From: Arcuatula senhousia | Lineage: Eukaryota > Mollusca > Bivalvia > Mytilida > Mytilidae | Length of the DNA: 64,000 nucleotides | NCBI GenBank assembly: GCA_963971305.1 | Contig: CAXARO010000123.1 | Span: 1-64,000, forward strand | Direction of reading: 5' to 3' | Part shown: positions 39,931 to 50,397 of the stretch, piece by piece | How the letters are laid out: every line of letters starts with the position of its first letter | Numbering within the stretch: position 1 is the first letter of the stretch | Made by a program: the position numbers and the translations under genes | Notes under the pieces: model-generated | Seen by the model: only the letters and a program-made list of their open reading frames with translations | The model's database searches: none | What the model was told of the DNA's origin: nothing

Positions 39931-42900
39931 CTGCCACAGCATGAGTCCCCAATAGCATTGATCGCAGATAAATCACTATCTATGTTTTTCTCTTATCTAA
40001 TTATCATTTTAATCTGTATTAATGAATTAGGTAAACAAGTTGATACTTATGGTTATATTCAAGCTAATGATAATGTATATAATTTTAATGAAACAAATGG
40101 TTTTATTATATGTTCTCATAATATAAACAGGATATCAAATAAGTTTGATGAAATTAAGCATACTCTTTTGAGTGCTAAAAATCCACCCCACATTATAGGG
40201 TTGTGTGAAACTTTTCTTGATAATTCAACTACTGAAAATGAGATTGAAATTCAAAATTACTCATTAATTAGGAAAGATAGAGTCACCCATGGTGGAGGGT
40301 TATTAATATATTTTTTGAATGATGTAAATTGTAGAAGATTACAAGTATTGGAATCAGATCTTGAAACTATATGGTTGGAGGTTAAACCAGATCACAGAAA
40401 ATCTTTTCTTGTTTGTTTTGTGTATCGCCCTCCTCAGTCATTAACAGAATGGTTTGATAAATTTGAATGTGAATTATTAAATGCAATGAAAATTAATACT
40501 GATATAATTCTTATGGGAGATTTTAATCTTGATTTTTTAACTAAAAATAAGATATCTCCAAAATGGATTAGTATCTTAGAAACACTTAATTTTCATCAAA
40601 TTATCCAAGAACCAACTAGAATAACAGAAAATTCTAAAACTTTAATAGACCATATATATGTAAGAAACAGAGATAAAATAGAGCATATAAATGTTCTAAA
40701 ATACAGCTTAAGTGATCACTACCCTATCAGTATTATTAGAAATGATAAAATTACTACAAAAAAACATTCACACACCACTGTAACATTTAGAAATTTTAGA
40801 AAATTTGATGAACATTCTTTTTTAAATGACTTAGCTACTGCCCCATTTTATGAGGTTGAAATGGAATGTGATCCAGAGAAATGTATTGAAATATGGTATA
40901 ATATTTTCAACACTATTATAAATAAACATGCCCCATTGATTACTAAGAGAGTAAAACGAGAAAAACAACCTAAATGGTATAATGAAGAAATTAACTATGC
41001 TAGAAAAATGAGGGAAAAATCTCATGCACTTAGGTCTTGGTCAAATTATAGATTTTGGAGAAACAAAACTATTCAACTTACAAATGAAGCTAAAAAATTA
41101 TACTATAACAACATGGTAAAGGATTCTAAAGATCCAAGAATCTTGTGGAGCTGCATTCAAAGTCTTACTCCTGTACCAAATACAACACCATGCAAATTAA
41201 AAATTGAAGATGACAAATATGTTACTGACACAAAAGAAATTGTTAAAATATTTAATGAGTTTTTTACAACATGTGTTGACAAATTGAGAGAAACTGACTC
41301 TGATTCCTCATGCACTGATTTTATCAAGCTAAGGGAATTTGTAACAGATAAAGTAGAACAACCATTTTCAATTCCATATATACAGGTGCCTGACTTACTA
41401 TTAAGTATAAATAAACTCAATGTAAATAAATCAGCAGGATCTGATTGTATTGGCCCCAAGTTACTCAAACTAAGTGCACCATTAATTGTGTCTTCTTTAA
41501 CTTATATATTCAATAAAATGATTGAAAAGGGAATTTTTCCTGATATTTTAAAAAATGCTAAAGTTTCACCAATATTCAAATCAGGAGACAAAGATTTAAC
41601 CTCAAACTATAGACCAATTTCAGTTCTCCCCACTGTAACAAAACTTATCGAGCACCATGTTCAAAAACATTTCTATAGTTATTTGTCAAACTTAGATTTA
41701 CTTCATCCAGCACAATCAGGGTTTAGACCTTATCATTCATGCCAAACCGCTCTAACTAATATTATTGATCATTTTCTTGAACAAATGAATGAAGGAAACA
41801 TAAATGTTGCAATCCTTCTGGACTTAAGAAAAGCATTTGATGTAGTTGACCATGATATATTATGCAAAAAATTAGATATCTATGGATGTAATACAAGAAC
41901 AGTTGAATTTTTCAGGTCATATTTGAACAAGCGAACACAGCAAGTCCAAATAGGAAATATTAAATCTGCTCCATTGAAAATCAAGTATGGTGTCCCCCAA
42001 GGTTCAATACTTGGCCCTCTTCTCTTTATATTATATATTAATGATTTTCCACTTCATGTTTCACATTCTCCTACTGATCTATATGCAGATGACTCAACAA
42101 TTCATTTATCTGGAAAAAATGTTGAGGTTCTGCAACCCAAAATTCAAGAAGACATCCTTTCAATTGAAAAATGGTGTCAAGGAAATAAAATGTTTATAAA
42201 TTGTAGTAAAACAAAATGTATGGTTATTGGAACAAAGCAAAAACTTGTTACACAAAATAAGAATGTCAATATCTGTCTAAAATCAATGCCATTGGAGATT
42301 TCTGATTGTGAAAAAATTTTAGGAATCAAAATTGACTCTAATCTACATTGGACAGAGCAGGTTGACAGTGTATGTTCAAAAATTTCTAGTCGAATCTATT
42401 TGTTGTCAAAGATTAAAAGGTATTTAACTCTAGATTCAATGAAACTGTTTTATAATGGTTATATTTTGCCTTTAATTGACTATTGTATCACTATTTGGGG
42501 AAATTGTAGTGCAGTTAACTTAAATCGTATTGCAAAACTCCAAAAAAGAGTTGTCAGACTGATTTTAGATGCTGACTTTTTAGCCCCATCTGCTCCTCTT
42601 TTTAAAAAGTTAGAATTTTTGACAGTTGAAAATAGAATTCTGTATCATAAATGTATTTTAATTCATAAATGCATTAATAATGAAGCCCCACAGTATCTTA
42701 CAAGAAAGATAAACTACATCTCTAATGAAAATCCTTATCAATTACGAAATGCAACAAATGGAGATTTGTGTATTCCAAAACCAAAAACAGAACTTTTTAA
42801 ACAATCCTTTTCCTATTCTGGACCTTTTCTCTGGAATAGACTTCCAATCAATGTACGTTCCTCAAAAACTCTAGCTACTTTTAAGATAAAATTAAAATCA

Positions 42901-42936
42901 TTTTTAATGAATACACAAAGTCAAGAAATAATTTAG
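39784..42936 (+). CDS. LINE-B ORF2: AP endonuclease and reverse transcriptase
   Basis: 1050 codons without interruption. Endonuclease, about residues 105-330: SHNINRISNKFDEI, IIGLCETFLD (catalytic Glu), VCFVYRPP, ILMGDFNLDF and LSDHYPI (Asp-His). RT, about 560-860: YRPISVLPTVTKLIEHHVQK, LLDLRKAFDVVDHDILCKKL (motif A), YGVPQGSILGPLLFILYIND (motif B) and TDLYADDSTIHLSG (YADD). The C-terminal region has the HKCILIHKCINNEAP thumb-like segment. All catalytic residues are present. The real start may be later than 39784, as the first 70 residues overlap the ORF1 tail and a hydrophobic stretch (FFSYLIIILICI) follows. Possibly functional alone, but its ORF1 is dead. Confidence 0.9.
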   Translation: MYAKTVMKIHVSVFVLTNMQNRFVIKTNLHVYLRLISQLHVYKHQNTCSLPQHESPIALIADKSLSMFFSYLIIILICINELGKQVDTYGYIQANDNVYNFNETNGFIICSHNINRISNKFDEIKHTLLSAKNPPHIIGLCETFLDNSTTENEIEIQNYSLIRKDRVTHGGGLLIYFLNDVNCRRLQVLESDLETIWLEVKPDHRKSFLVCFVYRPPQSLTEWFDKFECELLNAMKINTDIILMGDFNLDFLTKNKISPKWISILETLNFHQIIQEPTRITENSKTLIDHIYVRNRDKIEHINVLKYSLSDHYPISIIRNDKITTKKHSHTTVTFRNFRKFDEHSFLNDLATAPFYEVEMECDPEKCIEIWYNIFNTIINKHAPLITKRVKREKQPKWYNEEINYARKMREKSHALRSWSNYRFWRNKTIQLTNEAKKLYYNNMVKDSKDPRILWSCIQSLTPVPNTTPCKLKIEDDKYVTDTKEIVKIFNEFFTTCVDKLRETDSDSSCTDFIKLREFVTDKVEQPFSIPYIQVPDLLLSINKLNVNKSAGSDCIGPKLLKLSAPLIVSSLTYIFNKMIEKGIFPDILKNAKVSPIFKSGDKDLTSNYRPISVLPTVTKLIEHHVQKHFYSYLSNLDLLHPAQSGFRPYHSCQTALTNIIDHFLEQMNEGNINVAILLDLRKAFDVVDHDILCKKLDIYGCNTRTVEFFRSYLNKRTQQVQIGNIKSAPLKIKYGVPQGSILGPLLFILYINDFPLHVSHSPTDLYADDSTIHLSGKNVEVLQPKIQEDILSIEKWCQGNKMFINCSKTKCMVIGTKQKLVTQNKNVNICLKSMPLEISDCEKILGIKIDSNLHWTEQVDSVCSKISSRIYLLSKIKRYLTLDSMKLFYNGYILPLIDYCITIWGNCSAVNLNRIAKLQKRVVRLILDADFLAPSAPLFKKLEFLTVENRILYHKCILIHKCINNEAPQYLTRKINYISNENPYQLRNATNGDLCIPKPKTELFKQSFSYSGPFLWNRLPINVRSSKTLATFKIKLKSFLMNTQSQEII

Positions 42937-43388
42937 ACAACTTATTATGTTAATTTTAGTCAACATGTACAATATGGACCTTAACATTTACATATTTAAT
43001 GATACTTGTTCATCAATTTTGATGCAGTGTGTTTGTTTGTATATTTTAAATGTATTATGGGCTTTTATTTTATTGTTTTCTCTTTCTTTTTTGTAATTTG
43101 TGTATTACATGTATTGTATCCTATGACCTGTATTCATGTAATTTTGTATGATGAATTTTATGAGGGCCTCAGGGAAGATTAGTTATTAACTAACTGAGTT
43201 ACCCTCTTTAAATAAAGCATTTACTTACTTACTTTTACAATCAAAAAACGACGTGTACAGTTAAATTTCCAATAAGATACCCATATTTATGAACGAATTT
43301 TTTAGTAAAAGATTTGACTAATTTGTGGTATCGATAACCTTGTTTTAGTAATTTTCCTGTAATGAAACGCTTTTGTCATTAAAATCAG

Positions 43389-44050
43389 AAAGTCCAAAAG
43401 GTCAGAGACAAAACCAGTAAACTAGGACAGGACTAAAAAACAGACAACATGTAAAACACGGAAACACAAATTACTGGATATCAAATAACAACGCGAACTC
43501 TAATCGTAATAAGAGTGAACTCGGAAAAGTAAGCGGTTCCTGCCTGCTATAGCACACCCGTCGCACTGCCAATTTCCAATTCAGTGTGTCACATCCGGTA
43601 ACGGAAGACAAAACACAACCCTATGACAAACCAAGGAAATTAATGTGATTACCGCAAGCTCTGGAATCAGTTGTGATACGTTAACTCTATAAGCTGGAGC
43701 GGACGGAATGTTGCTACACAAAAAGTGAAAGTTGACAATCGGAAAGTTGAGGTTATCACGTTTGTCATAGAGTTTTGTTGAAAGTTTTCCTTGAGAGTCT
43801 ATTTCAAGATGAAGATTCAAATATGCAACAGACTTCTTAGAATTTGTTGTGTCTTTTATCTAAAGTTCCTGCGGATATATGAGATGTAAAAAGTCACCAA
43901 ATCGAGAACTGTTCAGTGAAAGGACATCATCATTATAATGGAAAGTGAGGTTAAAAGAGACAGCGAGTCTACGATATTTTTGTCTAGAACAGATTGTAAC
44001 AAGTCTTCTTCATATGATTAAAGAAACAAATCAGCAAGTTATTCTTTTAA
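43389..44050 (-). pseudogene. PLE-2 fragment: 3' tail and RT part (right piece of the split copy)
   Basis: 43389-43565 is the tail block (AAACCAGTAAAC ... GTAAGCGGTTCCTGC), continuing the piece at 35265. 43581-43820 encodes LSTKLYDKRDNLNFPIVNFH and SNIPSAPAYRVNVSQLI. DNA to 44050 covers the decayed catalytic region, similar to 60-300 and 26400-26505. Dead. Confidence 0.8.
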
Positions 44051-44287
44051 TTCTAAACCTATCGGTCTCTTGCTGTTTTATGTTTGAGACGTAAGCCAAA
44101 TTGATGATTATTTAGGTCAAATTCCAAATCACTAGTACCCTAGTGCTCCTGGTACTTCAGCCATACTCCTAGTTGCGGATAATCTTTGGATTAATTATTC
44201 GGCTAAATGGATTATTCTAAATTCTAAAACGTAATAAAACATTCGGGGAAATATTTTTTTGCATTATTTAACTGCTTGTAACTCTTT

Positions 44288-44490
44288 GGGAGAAGAAGAG
44301 GAACCAATGGGACATCCGAATGTCAAAAGTCCGAAAGGGCAGATACAAAACCAGTAAACACCAACAACAGCAGGACAAAAACAGACATGTAAAACGCAGC
44401 AACACAAAACATATAAAAAATCAATTAACAACGGGAACTGTAGTCGCATTGAGAGTGAACTCAGGTGCTTCGGAAGAGCTTGATAAATTC
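44288..44490 (-). mobile_element. PLE-2 3' tail (truncated)
   Basis: GGAACCAATGGGACATCCGA, GTCCGAAAGGGCAGA, AAACCAGTAAACACC and GAGTGAACTCAGGTGCTTCG follow the order of the other copies. No RT attached. Confidence 0.65.
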
Positions 44491-44596
44491 GCTTTTCGCC
44501 ATAGAGAAATCTATTCAAACCTAGGGGTGTTTCTTGTATATAGGAGAAAACTAATATATTTAAACACTTGCATTAAACAGGCAACGGGGAAAAAAC

Positions 44597-45051
44597 TTAC
44601 GAATATCTGCAGCGGCGTCTCCGTCTCCAAAGCCACCCTCTTCTGCATCTACTTGTATATTTTGTCACGGCTTTTTTACAAGCATAACTTGACCTGTAGG
44701 ACTTAGAACAGCTACCATGACTGAAAAGAAGGAAAATCCGATAATTAAAAAAATGTTAATGCAAAGAGGTTTTTTAACTGAAAAATGTGTAAAGAAATGA
44801 AGATTCACTTAGCTTTCGAAAACATTTTCAGGTTTGGTCATTTTTTATATAAAGAACCGACTTAAACTCATATTTAGGTGAATATAAATCTATACATTAT
44901 GTATGATTAACGGACAGACGAACAGACTAAAGACTTCAAGTCGTTCTCATATAAAAGTACATAAATCACATTAATCATCACAAATTAATTAGTTTACCCA
45001 CCATAAAACAATTAGGCAAAGAAGCACCAGAGCTACACATAACAGCTTCAT
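44597..45051 (-). CDS. Candidate secreted Arg/Cys-rich short peptide gene (two exons)
   Basis: Exon 1 (45051-45002) starts with ATG and encodes MKLLCVALVLLCLIVL, a textbook signal peptide core. Exon 2 (44720-44597) follows a CTTCTTTTCAG acceptor. With donor GTGGGT the phases match and the joined frame gives 57 residues: after the signal come HGSCSKSYRSSYACKKA and CRRGWLWRRRRRCRYS, then TAA. The mature part has four cysteines and is strongly basic, like a cysteine-stabilised antimicrobial peptide, though no family is recognised. A perfect GTAAGT overlaps the stop, so a further exon is possible. A stronger-looking donor (GTAAAC) nearby would give an immediate stop. Function is inferred. Confidence 0.42.
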
Positions 45052-45377
45052 GTCCTCGATTTGCGTAAGCTCTGGCTTAGTATTGATCAATGCTGCAGAA
45101 TACTTACATGTAACGGCTGTTGACATATCATATGTTTTAACGAACATTTTTACACATCGGGATATGAAATTTAATACTTTTTTAAATGTCATATGAAAAT
45201 AAAAAATATAAAAAATTAATGTTTCGGAATTTTTCATTTTTATGCAAACTATAAAAACAAATATACAAAAACAGTAATTAACATTGCCCTGAACACCAAT
45301 TTCGAATTTAGGCCTTAATTATTATGCCTTTTTATTGAAAATATAAAGTTGCTGAATGTGGTTTTGTTGTTATGTGT

Positions 45378-45510
45378 GTGTGTGTGTGTGTTTTATGTTG
45401 TTATGTGGTTTGTTTTGTTGTGATGATTTTTTGTCCGCCGGTTTTGTCTTTGTCTTTACGGTTTTATGATACTGATTACCCCTTTGGTACACCTTTGCTT
45501 CTTTGATTAA
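45378..45510 (+). repeat. PLE-2 tail fragment with a (GT)n run
   Basis: The complement of GGTGTACCAAAGGGGTAATC, CATAAAACCGT and GGCAGACAAAAAATCATCAC, as at 25715-25790. The (TG)n microsatellite at about 45373-45392 is the expanded CACACACA of the other copy. Confidence 0.6.
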
Positions 45511-45893
45511 ATTGTACTTGCAAAAATGCAGGACAATTTTCACTATTTTTTTTCTCTTTATATATTCCCCCATTCAAAAACTAGAAAATTTACATGCACT
45601 TATGCTCAACTAAGCAAATAAAAGCTTTGATAACAAATTTTCACGTATCACCCATCACCTGATTTTTAAACAGAATTCAATTTAAAATCATTTGGCTTTG
45701 TTGGAACTTTTTTTAAAGATTAACATACCATAGCTTCTTGTCGTTTATTTTCGTCAATCTATATTTTAAAAAGGATCATAAGCTATTTAAACAATGCTTC
45801 TTCACTCAAAATATCTAAATGTGATGAATTTCTGCCTCTCAATTCTCAAGAAATAAATGTCCTTAACTCCTTGACTATATACGGGGTTACGAA
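45511..45893. other. AT-rich intergenic stretch without a gene
   Basis: No coding frame, repeat or RNA gene could be recognised. Confidence 0.5.
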
Positions 45894-45955
45894 TAGAAAA
45901 TAATGAGATATGGAATAAGTGTACGCGACACAGCCCACAATTAAGCGAAGTTAAT
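45894..45955 (-). mobile_element. Very short Naiad/PLE-1 3' tail
   Basis: AATAGAAAATAATGAGATATGG then AATAAGTGTACGCGACACAG and CCCACAATTA match the terminus of the copies at 6293 and 10403. Only about 60 bp are left. Confidence 0.65.
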
Positions 45956-46818
45956 TTGATCGTGGGAGGTTACCAGGGACTTTAAACAGAAAAAGCAAAG
46001 GTAGGCAGGCAACAATTGGCTTATATCTTATGTATATCTTTGCGGTTTTTGGGTTTTATTAGGGGGGATACAGACTATAATCTTAAAGCACCTGAGTAAA
46101 ATTTCGTTATCATTGGAGTTCCTCTGTCTGCTTGCAGTTTGGCCGTGTGGTTTGTGTTTTTTTCAAATAGTGTCGTTGTTGTGTGTGTTCTGATTTGGCC
46201 GTCAGTTAATTTACTTTTTGGGTTTTTTGCTCTTTAATTTTAAATTTCTACATGATTTACATCCTAAGATCGCTCTTCCCTAATTTAAGCTTAGTCTTAT
46301 GTTTGTAATTGGCACCCTGTTCTATAGTTTTAGGTTTGATACTGTGAGACATGTGAGAGTTCTTGTTAATCTTGGCCTTAAAACTTTCGGCTTTGTCGTC
46401 TATTTTACAACAGGCGATTTTTTATCGCATAAGGCCGAAATCTAAAAGTGTCGAAAGAGATGAACTTTAATTATCCAAAAGTTGGATCAAGGAAGAATGC
46501 GTGCTTATTGTTAGAATTCTCATTTGTATGAAATCAGATTGCTTTTTTGTATAGTACAAAACAAATAGGAGAAGACCGCTGTTTGTTATACTTATAAATA
46601 AATAAAATCACCTAAGCGGAGCACAGCAAAGAACATAAAACACAATGAAACAAATATCTAAGCCTAATGCTCATCTATTTTAAAAAAAAATATATTCAAC
46701 GTCTTCAGCCCAGTAAGTTTTAGAACAGGAACAGTGTCCATTTGATGTTCTATAATTGTAACTAAGATAACGACGACAATGGAAACTGGAAAGCTGTTCA
46801 GTAACAAACTGTAAGTAA
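45956..46818. other. Intergenic stretch without a gene
   Basis: Contains moderately repetitive-looking AT-rich DNA (46010-46420) but no recognised element. Confidence 0.45.
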
Positions 46819-47400
46819 TTGAACAGCTGTACACGTCGATTTTTGATTGTAAAAGGAATATCACAATCTGTATTTTATGGAAATGTTGTTTATACGGCAT
46901 GGAAATTTAAAAAAACACACTCCTTTGACATAGGGATTTGGCTTACAAACTTATTAAAGAAAGGATACGAGTCAAATCTTAGAATTTGGTGTTTTTGCTA
47001 GAAATATTGATAATTTGATAGTAACTTTAAATCGTTAATCTATTACCTTTTGACTATTGTATTGTTTTTAAGCATTTAATACAGGGATCTCTTTTGTGTG
47101 ATGATATAACACTTAATTAGTTGTTTGAAGTGTTGTGTCGGATTTAGAATCAATATGTTGGATTTTTTGACATCATTCGATAAGTCCTTTTTAGCTACTT
47201 TTCAGTAACTGCGAGTGTTCCAAAGAGAGGTCCTCTACATCTCGTTGTTTTCGTATAGAGCTCTTGTCTCAGGTTCTCTGTTGATGAATTGAACTTTAAT
47301 TGATTTGATTTTTAGAGTGTGGTTTTTTTTTGTGCTTTGTACAAGATAAGCAACAAGGGGAGGTTGGGCGTTAACCTCGCCACATTTAATATGTGCCTGT
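46819..47400 (+). pseudogene. Naiad/PLE-1 copy D, left piece (RT C-terminus and 3' UTR)
   Basis: Encodes [20 protein letters not shown], the C-terminal end of Naiad RT, followed by the 3' UTR on the plus strand (GTGTTGTGTCGGATTTAGAA, GCTAGCT-like block, CCACATTTAATATGTGCC). It is cut at CCTGT (47396-47400), where the provirus is inserted, and resumes at 57259. Confidence 0.8.
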
Positions 47401-48702
47401 TTTGGGAAGGCTGTTGTGTGGCCTCTAGGTGTTTGTATGGGGAACTCTTCTTGGTAAGGTAACCGGTCTCTTTTTGTGGTTGGCTGAGAGCCAACTGGTC
47501 CTTTTTTAAAAATATAAAGAAAATAAATCAAAGATGAATAAAGTTGAATTCCGGATTTTATTATAACAATTTTGTATTGAGGATAACATTAAAAACAACA
47601 GTAGAATTTAACAATAATTGAAATAAATTTGTAGACAATAGATCGATCAATATTATAATTGTCTTTGATTCCAGAAATGATTATTGTCTCTTCCTCCAGT
47701 CGTCCGATAATAAATATGTAATTATCATACAATACATAACACTTTTAAACATTGATAAAATTAGACTTTCAATATTCAAATAAATATTCTATTTCACAAT
47801 TGCCATTTTTACTTTTGATTATTTAAAAATATTTTCAATTTATTAATCGTGCTGAACGCTCGCTAAATGAATATAAAAAAATAGTTTGTCAAAAATAAAA
47901 TAATTATTTACTTAGATAAATAATGGTACGTACCTTTTTTAAAAATATAAAGAAAATAAATCAAAGATGAATAAAGTTGAATTCCGGATGCGGAGCAGCG
48001 CCCAGAGTCTGTATTTATAGGACTCTGTCGCATTCCAACGCATCCTGGAATTCAACATGTGCATCCCTTGTCATGACCAAATCTGGAAGTCACACCCGTG
48101 AGAAAGTGAATTAAAAATATTATCCAATCCAAAGGTTCAGAGCTTGTGTCGAAATAAACTGGACAAAGGGAGCACGTTATCCTATTATCATTGTTTAACG
48201 TTAACACCTCAATTTAAATCCTATTTCAAACATTAAACTAGTAGCCAAATAATTTTTGCCAAACAGTTTTCAAGAGTCCAAATTTGATTGTTAAGAACTA
48301 AACTTACTCTTTCCCCTAACTATGCCTCAATTATTTTTATTATTAAGTTGCGGGTGATATTCGTAACCTATCGACCAATGGGGTTGAGAAGATAATAATT
48401 GAACTACTGAATATTAATTAAAATGTTACGTGACGTTATGTTGTGTGTGAGTGTGCAATATCATTTTTGGTCGTCTTGCTCTTCGTATAGCGATGACGTT
48501 ATAATTAATATTTTGGCACAAAAACCCTACGTCTTATTTCTTTATATACTAAGAAGATCAGCTTAACTTGTATGTTAATAATATGATACCTATAATCAAT
48601 TTTGTGAACGAAATCTTGTCTTCATAACAATTTAAAATAAAAGTTTATTTATAAAATAATTTTAAATTTAAATAAGGGAATGAGGTAAGCATCATCTCAA
48701 CA
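47401..48702 (-). repeat. 3' LTR of the provirus
   Basis: Starts TGTTGAGATGATGC right after the polypurine tract and runs to the CCTGT target repeat, about 1.3 kb. Holds a TATA box and two copies of a 57-bp block (ATCCGGAATTCAACTTTATT...) at about 47990 and 47560. AATAAA stands just before the second. The far end is not a clean CA, so it is uncertain by a few bases. Confidence 0.7.
48012..48019 (-). promoter_or_regulatory. LTR TATA box
   Basis: TATAAATA on the minus strand, about 25 bp ahead of the CGCATCCGGAATTC block, which would be near the start of R. Confidence 0.55.
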
Positions 48703-48716
48703 TATCCCCCCATTTT
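48703..48716 (-). promoter_or_regulatory. Polypurine tract
   Basis: AAAATGGGGGGATA on the minus strand immediately before the LTR's TGTTGAG, the usual plus-strand primer position. Confidence 0.75.
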
Positions 48717-49776
48717 GAATTCTAGAAACACGCCGTGTTTCTTAAAATTTCATTTAGCGAACGAGTTTTAATTGGAATATTATTATAAAATGTTCGAGTT
48801 ATCTCTCTTTAAATGTAGCATAAAAAAATAAAGTTGTATATACGAATTAAACAATCCATGGCAATCATGAAATCTTATGTAAAAATAAATAAATAACGAT
48901 ATTAATATCAAGCAAAAATCAGAGAAGACATATATCCTCCCTTCTCGTTGTAAAAAAAAACCAAAAACAAAAACAAAAACCAACAAAAATAAATGTTTCA
49001 AATGATTCTTTTTTTTTTCATTATTAAATTTATCCATTTATTTATTTTTTATTTATTTTTTTTTTTTTTGATTATTTTTATAATTTTTTTTTATTATTAT
49101 TATTATATACATGTAACTATGAATGTGAAAACTTTAAAGAAAAATCAAAACATGCTGACGACGATTATTGATACATAATAAAATGTGTAAGTGCTATAAT
49201 TAACATTTATCTGGGTAAATTAAAGTTGTTGCATGCATTATTTATACTTTTTAGTTTGTCTTGTCTTTTACACTTCAACTCAATATGCCAGAGAAAGTCA
49301 GCAAGATGTTAACCAACACGAAAGAAATAAGGATTTTTTTTTCTTGTGAGGGGCCGTTTCCCGTTGGTTAGCATGATGACGAATTCCTCCTAACACTAAG
49401 AGAATGACGTGCTTATAAATGTTTTTTGGGATTGTTGTTGGACCTCGTCGCCAGCAAGTTATAGAATTCACTTAATTTTATCCAATAATAAAATTTATCG
49501 GAAAATCTTGAAATCTCAAATAGAAAGTTAAAAAAAATATTTAGGACAACGAATGTTAAAATGAAACAAAGTGGTGTAAAGCAAAAAATGAATTACACTC
49601 TTAAAAACAATGACATATAATACTGTAGGTCATTCACACGATTAGTCGTAAGGAATGCCTAATATTAAACTGAAAAATATGACCGCGATGAGACATACGA
49701 TTCTCGTCATATCACACCGACGATCCACATAAAATATTGATTAAAACAGAATGATGAAATGAAGAAGACCCCCCAA
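48717..49776. other. Provirus 3' non-coding region
   Basis: AT-rich, with T-runs at 49010-49110 and no conserved ORF. It separates the unknown ORF from the polypurine tract. Confidence 0.5.
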
Positions 49777-50397
49777 TTATTTTTTTGCAATTTTAAAAAT
49801 TTTCCCTTTCATTATGGGTTTGGAAATGTACGTGTCAGGGTCAAAGGGTGCAGATGGGTCAAAATCCTTTTTCTTTTTCCTAAACATGAAACATTCGTTA
49901 CATTTGCAATTGGAAAGGGCTTTACTTTTATATTCAAATAGTTGTTGCAAGTCACGATTCTTCTTTTTAAATTTGGAGTAGGAAAGGTGGGATACAAAAA
50001 GCAATTCTAACGGTAAATTCAAAATAATGACCCATTCCTGTGCCATAAGTTTATAATTCTCATTTAACAAATGATAAATTACAGGAATGGCGCTGTTGGC
50101 TTGGATGATAGCCGGATTGGGGTCGGGAAAAATGTTAAAAAATTCTTTTTCGGGGATGTTTAGAAAGGATGCTAACTTTACAAATTTCACTAACAGGTCG
50201 GGGACAAGCGGAATAATGAAGTTCGTATATGTCATCCTCATTCTAATAAAAAAGAAAGCTTTGTAATCGAAATCCTTGAAATTAAATTTTGATTGGTATT
50301 TAGATAACTCTTTGAGAAAAGGGACTTTTGAAATAAACTCATGGTCTTCATCGGTGAGGGTGACTACGATGTTGATGAACAACAAAACAAGTTCCAT
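49777..50397 (-). CDS. Unknown provirus ORF (ORF-X), 206 codons
   Basis: Intact frame starting at ATG 50397, immediately preceded by TTTTCTCTTTTCAG, an excellent splice acceptor, so a spliced subgenomic mRNA is likely. The protein starts with a hydrophobic stretch (ELVLLFINIVV), is otherwise helical and mixed, has IPLVPDLLVKFVKLASFLNI and a CKCNECFMFRKKKK patch, and ends in lysines. No family recognised. Its place between env and the 3' LTR is that of retroviral accessory genes. It is undamaged while pol and env are broken, which may be chance or relative youth of decay. Confidence 0.6.
   Translation of the reverse strand: MELVLLFINIVVTLTDEDHEFISKVPFLKELSKYQSKFNFKDFDYKAFFFIRMRMTYTNFIIPLVPDLLVKFVKLASFLNIPEKEFFNIFPDPNPAIIQANSAIPVIYHLLNENYKLMAQEWVIILNLPLELLFVSHLSYSKFKKKNRDLQQLFEYKSKALSNCKCNECFMFRKKKKDFDPSAPFDPDTYISKPIMKGKIFKIAKK

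Larger units (their letters stand above)
37709..43233 (+). mobile_element. LINE-B: nearly full-length CR1/L2-like retrotransposon
   Basis: Carries ORF1 (SGNH hydrolase, zinc knuckles) and an intact ORF2 (AP endonuclease-RT), and ends in AAATAAAGCATTTACTTACTTACTT. Flanked by TTTA on both sides (37705-37708 and 43234-43237). The ORF1 frame is open from the left edge without an ATG, so the copy is 5'-truncated inside ORF1. Inserted in the RT C-terminal region of Naiad copy C. Confidence 0.87.
35298..43390 (-). mobile_element. Naiad/PLE-1 copy C, in three pieces
   Basis: Pieces 35298-35599, 37170-37708 and 43234-43390, read together, follow the 3' region of Naiad copy 1 from the terminus through the 3' UTR to the RT C-terminus (LVKSF region and the AAAACCGTTTT equivalent). 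The gaps are filled by LINE-A and LINE-B. It is 5'-truncated inside RT and is inserted in a PLE-2 tail. Confidence 0.82.

Noticed and set aside
48993..49178. Short Phe/Ile-rich frame
   Set aside because: It is translation of T-runs in AT-rich DNA.
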